A stretch of DNA of 64,000 bases, from NCBI GenBank assembly GCA_022559845.1, contig CM040123.1, positions 294,612,642 to 294,676,641 of the forward strand, read 5' to 3'. The translations under genes and the position numbers were made by a program. The stretch comes from Amorphophallus konjac. Lineage: Eukaryota > Streptophyta > Magnoliopsida > Alismatales > Araceae. Position 1 is the first letter of the stretch, and the number at the start of each line of letters is the position of its first letter. The notes below the pieces were generated by a model. That model was not told where the DNA came from, did no database searches, and saw nothing but the letters and a program-made list of their open reading frames with translations. This document shows positions 57,926 to 64,000 of this stretch, piece after piece.

Positions 57926-58325
57926 AACGCATCTTTTAATTTGAAGTAGGGGTGGTGGCCATATATATGGTGAGTCGTGACCGCCCGCCCCACGGGTCTT
58001 GGTGGACGACGGGGGAGAGACTTGGACCATTTCGTGACCCGGAGGTTCATCACGGGAGGGGCGCTTTCAGCACTGAATTGGCTTATGCGTATATTATTTA
58101 GAGAGGAAAAAATATTTTTTAAAATATTTTTTGCAGTAAAATTATTGTTTGATGTAAATTTATAAAAAAATTATTCATGAAAATATATTAATAATCATAT
58201 CAGTATATAAATCGTAATTGTGCAAAAATATCATCTTAGTTAATTTTCTTCGACGAAAGAGAGAATATTCAAAAAAATGTGTTTCCGTTATCTAATGTTA
58301 AATGACCAATAACTGAGTACGTGTG
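57926..58325. other. AT-rich intergenic sequence, nothing recognised
   Basis: After a short GC-rich stretch (57970-58070) it becomes AT-rich with A and T runs. No coding, repeat or RNA feature is visible. Confidence 0.5.
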
Positions 58326-58329
58326 AGTA

Positions 58330-59549
<1,220 letters not shown>

Positions 59550-59559
59550 ATTGGAGAGG

Positions 59560-59915
59560 GAGAGGGAGTTCGGCAACGACATTGGTGGAGGGGGAAGATT
59601 TTTTATGTTTTTTAAATTGAGAGTAGTCCGGTTAAAATTAATAACAGTTAATCTCACGGTTGATAACATGCCCTCACGATGATAGTATTTTTGTACAATT
59701 AAATTTTCATAGTGATATATCCGCTAATATATTTATAAAAATATTTTTTTATAAATTCACATCTATCAATGATTTAGATAAAAAAATTCGTTTACTTATT
59801 ATTCCTCTTTTTTAATAAACGTTTTATACGATGTGAATGATATTATAGTACGCTAAAAAAGCAACCACATTTTTGACCGGCAGCTGACGGGGCACATTCG
59901 TAATGCGCCAGACAA

Positions 59916-59953
<38 letters not shown>

Positions 59954-60540
59954 TTTAACTTTAGACAAATATATTCCATCAACACTAACCAGTGTCTTCC
60001 TTTACTTGGAAAGTCCGCGACGTTGTCGTGGGCTGCGTCCGAAGTTGGACACTAAAAAGAAAGTTAGTGGATGGAGCGGAGAAACTCCATCAAGGCGTGT
60101 CGATGTACGGACCCCCCAGGCAGCTTGGGTGGCTCTCGGAGAAAATAACTCGGAAGCCCCTCTGTGTAGTGATATTGCGAGTGGTCACCTAATGTGGTGC
60201 GGAATTGTCGACTAATCCCTGCCTTATATTCCACGTCTATTTGGCAAGCTGCAAACTTAACTGTGAATATACGGATATGTAGAGTGTATTAATTAAGTCG
60301 ATCTCATATACAGTTGACCCAACAAAATTCTTAGATGAAGGGATAAACAAGCTGGACGTGGGTGTCCCAAAACGGTCGATCGTTTTGCTTTTCTCACTAC
60401 AAATCGACTTTAAAAAGAAAATATTCGTTTATCTCAAATTAATGATAAGTAGATTTGATTTCAGTCCAGATTCAAGAAAATCCAAGTATAATTTTATACA
60501 CCATGAATATTTAATGTGATGGATCAGAAACAACAGGTGT
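59560..60540. other. AT-rich intergenic sequence with a (TA)n run
   Basis: No gene is recognised. A TA dinucleotide run lies at about 59920-59949. Confidence 0.5.
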
Positions 60541-60552
60541 ACGTATCTGGCT

Positions 60553-60580
60553 AGCCCCCTCCCTCCCTCCCTCCCTCCCC
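60553..60580. repeat. (CCCT)n microsatellite
   Basis: Six or so CCCT units in a row. Confidence 0.9.
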
Positions 60581-60961
60581 AATAATGCGGAAAGATGAGA
60601 GAAAAACGAGCCCCTCATTGGTTTCTCTGCTCACATTCGTTGCACCTCTCCTTTCCCATGCAAAGCCCGTGGCGTGGGAACATAACACATCATGTAGTGT
60701 TCCCATTGGGACCTTGACAAGCTTCAAATGCACATCTGTTCCTACGGTAATTGGACGGGTTTTGATGAGGAAGCGGTGGAATATTAATTATTAAGAATAT
60801 ATAAAAGGCTTGAAGAAATAATTTTGGAGAATGCCAAGTGAAAATTATGAGAAAGGTAATCAAGCCTATCTTTGTTTATTCGAAGGGAAAAAAAGAAAAA
60901 GAAAATAAGGAGTCCTTTTTTTTTACGGTACAAGGGTTAATTACAACACAAGTCACGCGAT

Positions 60962-60984
60962 TGGTCGGTCGGTCGGTCGGTCGG
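60962..60984. repeat. (GGTC)n microsatellite
   Basis: Five GGTC units in a row. Confidence 0.9.
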
Positions 60985-61745
60985 AACCCACTCTAATATT
61001 CCAAACCGGCTTCAATGGGATCCATCCAAGTTGGAGAATTAATTCTTCTTCTCCTTTCTTCATCTATAGCGAGAACGCATATCAGATATACCTCTCTCCA
61101 ACGTACATATGATCCCGGTCTGAATCGGCCGTTTCTAAAACAAGGTTCTCTGATCTCATAAACCATGCTGTAGCACAATTGGGAATTCCCCGGTGGGGTT
61201 TAGGGACCTCCTTGCAATATCAGGGTTCTCATGGTCTGCACAGAAACAAAATAATAATTAATTAATGAGAGGTAGGGACTAATTCCATGATGGAGACTGG
61301 CCGTAGATCGACTTTGACCCGGAGGGAGATGGTCTAACAAAAGAAATGGGGTTCGGTGGGGTTTCACGGTCAACAATGCATTGCAGTCCGTCCGTTCGGA
61401 GGCCTCTTGGAACTTTCGCCACAAACTTCCTGCTCATTGACCTGCTTTATCCTTTTCTCGGGTAGCAAAGCGGTGAGTGAGCTCATCTGTTCCAATGCTT
61501 GATGGACAGGTGCTCCCCAATTTCTTAGAAGTTGTGAAGTCTTCCCTTGACTTGCTTTCTCCCCCGTGCTCCAAAGGGTGTCAGTCAAGTCCATCAAGGT
61601 GCCCTTCTCGGAAGTTTTGCTAGCTGTTCCTGCGCGCTTGGCTTGGGCTTGCTGTTTTGCTTGGCATCATACCTCCGTGTACGTACTTTTATGTGGGTTA
61701 GGTGTCTTTCTCCTTCCGAAAAGAGAAGCCCTTGGGCAAATACAT
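60985..61745. other. Intergenic sequence, nothing recognised
   Basis: Short ORFs on both strands lack any motif I recognise. There is no clear repeat structure. Confidence 0.4.
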
Positions 61746-61839
61746 GAAGTTTCATTTATTCGCTGCGCGCCAAGCGTCGCCCCTTCCTGTCGCGAGGTTC
61801 CTCGCGGAACGTCGGGAGGGGGGAGCTCCCGCCGGGGAC

Positions 61840-62830
61840 TCCCCCCCCCCCTCCCCCTCATTCTCCTCTTTTGGAGGTTTCATCATCAGGTCCGTCTCTC
61901 CGGAGGCGACCACTGGGTTTTTGTCAGGTGGGTTATCTAACCCTACCTGGAATCTCAGGGAGATCGGAGCCCCTCCGATCTCCTCTGGATCCTTCCCTCC
62001 TCCCTCTAGCCCTTCTTCCCCCCGCGCTGTTCTCCTGCCAACCTTACCCCGCTCTCCTCCTCCTCTCCATCCACCCTCCCGTGCTGTTCCTCCCCCCCCT
62101 CCCGCGCCGCCCTCGGCGTACTCCGACCTCATCCCCCCATCCTCCCGCCATCCTCCCGCGGGCCATTCCTCTCCGCCGGCGTCCCCCCTCCCTCCCCCTC
62201 CCGTCGCTTCCCTCCTCCCCCCTCCTGCGTTGCTCCCCCCTCCTCCGGCCGCCTTCTGCCTACCCCCCTCCCCCAAACAAAACCCCCCTCTCCGGCATCC
62301 CCCCTCCCCCCCCCACTCCCACCCGCCCCCTTCGCCCCCTCCAGCGTAGACCTCCCCCCCGGCCGCCCTTCTGCCCTCCCCCCCTCCGACCCACTGCCTT
62401 CCCCCGCCCTGGCGTCCCGTTCTCCTCCCTCGGGTCCCCCCCCCTCCGCCGCCCTTTCCCCCCCTCCCTCTCCCGCCGCTTCCCGCTGCCTCCTCTTCTG
62501 TGTTAATCCTCTCCCCGGCCACCCTCTATCCTCCCCCCCCCTCCCCTCCCGAATCCCCTCTCAGGCGTCCCCCCTCCCCTCGTCGCTTCTACCCGCCCCC
62601 CCTCCTACGTTGCCCTCCCCCCACTACCCCCCCATCTCCGATCCCTTGGCCCACTTCCCCCCCATCCCCTCTCGCCCTCCCTCCGCCCTCCCCCATTCTC
62701 CTCCTCCGGCGTCCTTCCTTCTCCGCCACCCCTCCCCCCCCCCTATTTCCCCCCCTCTGGTGCCCCTCCCTCTTCCTCCCTTTACCAAACCCTTTTGTCC
62801 CCCCCCCCCCCGGGCCCTTCGGCACTTGTG
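61840..62830. repeat. C-rich, G-quadruplex-prone low-complexity block
   Basis: About 1 kb on the plus strand consists of C runs of four to twelve bases alternating with CT and short GCC words, with very few A residues. The minus strand therefore carries dozens of G runs. The proline-rich frames in it are repeat products. Confidence 0.85.
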
Positions 62831-62859
62831 TGGTTCACCGGACGAAGAAGAGGCCAGCT

Positions 62860-63231
62860 GGTCGCACTTGTAGGTGACGGGTATCCCTCGGTTCATCCAG
62901 AGCTCGGAGATGCTGTGCTTATCCCCAAGCACCCCTCGGATGCTTGTCTCCCGAGTATCTTTTACACTCCGCTATTTGTTTAAGCGGTTCGGAAGCCTTG
63001 CGCTCCTCGAGGAAGATATCAACCACCTTTGATTCAACAGCTGCCCCATCGTCGTCAGGAGTCCCCCTCTGGTAGCTGTTGTTGTCTTACTGTTCTCATC
63101 TTATGTAGCTCGTTGGGCTGTTGTCTTCAAGGGCTAGAGAGGGTTGTTTCTTCGTGGTTTGGTCTTTGTCCCCCTTGTATTCTGTTACTAATGTGAAATG
63201 AATGAACTCTCTTGATTCCAAAAAAAAAAAC
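62860..63231 (+). mobile_element. Possible retroposon 3' end with poly(A) tail
   Basis: The segment ends GTGAAATGAATGAACTCTCTTGATTCC followed by a run of ten A residues at about 63221-63230, like the tail of a LINE or a processed transcript. Together with the GC-rich block before it, this could be an internally deleted LINE. No ORF2 remains and no clear target duplication is found. Confidence 0.35.
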
Positions 63232-63433
63232 TCCCGTTCACAAAAAATCCTACCCTCTTAATTATTGGTTGAATCCATGTGACGCAATGGACCACCCACG
63301 AGCAGATTGTAACCGATAGGAGGAGGACAACATCTCCAAGTGAGGTCACACCCATCACATCGGAGTCATATCTGACCTTCACCCCGATATTACTGTCTAG
63401 GTGGCGGTGGATAATCTATTCTGTATACTATTT

Positions 63434-64000
63434 TAAGGGCATGTTTGATAGAGGGATAAATAGGGGATATCCCCGTTTAAATCCTATCATACATTTGGTA
63501 GGCGCAATTAAACTAGGGATATCTAGGGTTAAGGGTTTTAGATATATCCCCAAAAACAGGGTTGAGAATGAGAATATCTCGAAATGGTGGAATGAGATAT
63601 TCTCATCTCATTAACCCTGTTTTCATCTCTCCTCTCACCTCCACTCTGTCGATCGTGCCCCTCTCCTTTTAGGTGTCCGGCGGAACCCTCTCGTTCCTCT
63701 CGTTGCACCCTCGCTCCTTCTCCGACGGTGGAACCCGTTCCTCTCTTCCCTCTCCCAAGACCCTCGCTCCTTCCCTCCTCGGCAGCGGAAGCCTCGTTCC
63801 TCTCTTCCCTCTCCCACGGAACCCTCCACCTATCGGTCTTCACGATCATGCCCCCGCTCCTTCCCGTCCCGGCTCGTGGGTACGAACAAACTGGCGATCT
63901 CCGTCCCTCGCCTGCTTGTTGAACACAGTCATCTACTCGCTCGTTTGCTATCGCCTGCACTCGTCTGCTGTCGCTTGCGCTCGTCTTCCCGATCGATCGT
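63434..64000 (+). mobile_element. Left end of a PIF/Harbinger-like element, truncated by the window
   Basis: GGGCATGTTTGATAGAGGGATAAA at 63437 resembles the terminal repeat of plant PIF/Harbinger elements and their MITEs (GGGC.TGTTTG), and it is preceded by TAA, the usual three-base target site. The interior has GGGATATC words and then C/T-rich sequence with repeated CCCTCGCTCCTTC. The other end is beyond 64000. Confidence 0.45.

Noticed and set aside
61702..62522. Proline-rich or glycine-rich frames of over 200 codons
   Set aside because: They arise from the C-rich low-complexity block and exist in several frames on both strands.

Overview
This is nuclear DNA from a flowering plant. It holds GT-AG introns, plant-type Ty1/copia and Ty3/gypsy retrotransposons, a CACTA transposon, an endogenous pararetrovirus scrap and one intact plant P450 gene. 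The GC-rich, CpG-rich P450 exons favour a monocot, but I cannot name the species. About 55 kb of the 64 kb is nested transposable elements. The only gene that looks functional is the cytochrome P450 on the minus strand at 55809-57479.

Left part (1-18622). This is the right-hand portion of a degenerate CACTA (En/Spm) DNA transposon. Its left end lies outside the window and its right end is at 18622. It carries a decayed transposase-type gene (exons near 755-790, 873-908, 1020-1993 and 17469-17516). An LTR fragment (1-687) and a solo LTR (2109-3372 plus 16827-17307) lie in it. The solo LTR is split by a complete minus-strand Sirevirus-type Ty1/copia element (3373-16821, target duplication CTTTG) that has a long coiled-coil gag and an env-like region. 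A pararetrovirus reverse-transcriptase relic follows (18640-19215).

Middle part (19244-55273). This is one Ty3/gypsy Tat/Retand-type element (A, target duplication ATATA) swollen to 36 kb by insertions. Element B, a Tekay/Del-type chromovirus (23631-45769, duplication CCTAC), lies between A's two RNase H domains. Element C, a second Tekay-like element on the minus strand (24181-34075, duplication TATAT), lies inside B's left LTR. Solo LTR D (46258-49341, duplication AGCCT) lies at the end of A's second RNase H. A also keeps an antisense ORF between pol and its 3' LTR, as known for Tat/Retand elements. The order of insertion is A first, then B and D, then C in B. All coding regions carry stops or frameshifts.

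Right part (55274-64000). This holds the CYP92A-like P450, then simple-sequence DNA: a 1.1-kb purine/pyrimidine fold-back, a long CT tract, a 1-kb C-rich block, a poly(A)-tailed retroposon-like end, and the start of a probable PIF/Harbinger-type element that runs off the window.

The most unusual signal is shared by unrelated elements. The LTRs, and in the copia element also the gag coding region, carry arrays of short paired or palindromic motifs with about 20-22 bp geometry: GTGTCGACAC pairs in the Sirevirus, GCGGTC/GACCGC hairpins in C, ACGCC/GGCGT hairpins in B and D, and a 21-bp-phased TGACAAAT array in the older LTRs. Arm sequences change together in a complementary way in D, and pair spacing is kept at 22 bp even where it breaks reading-frame periodicity.
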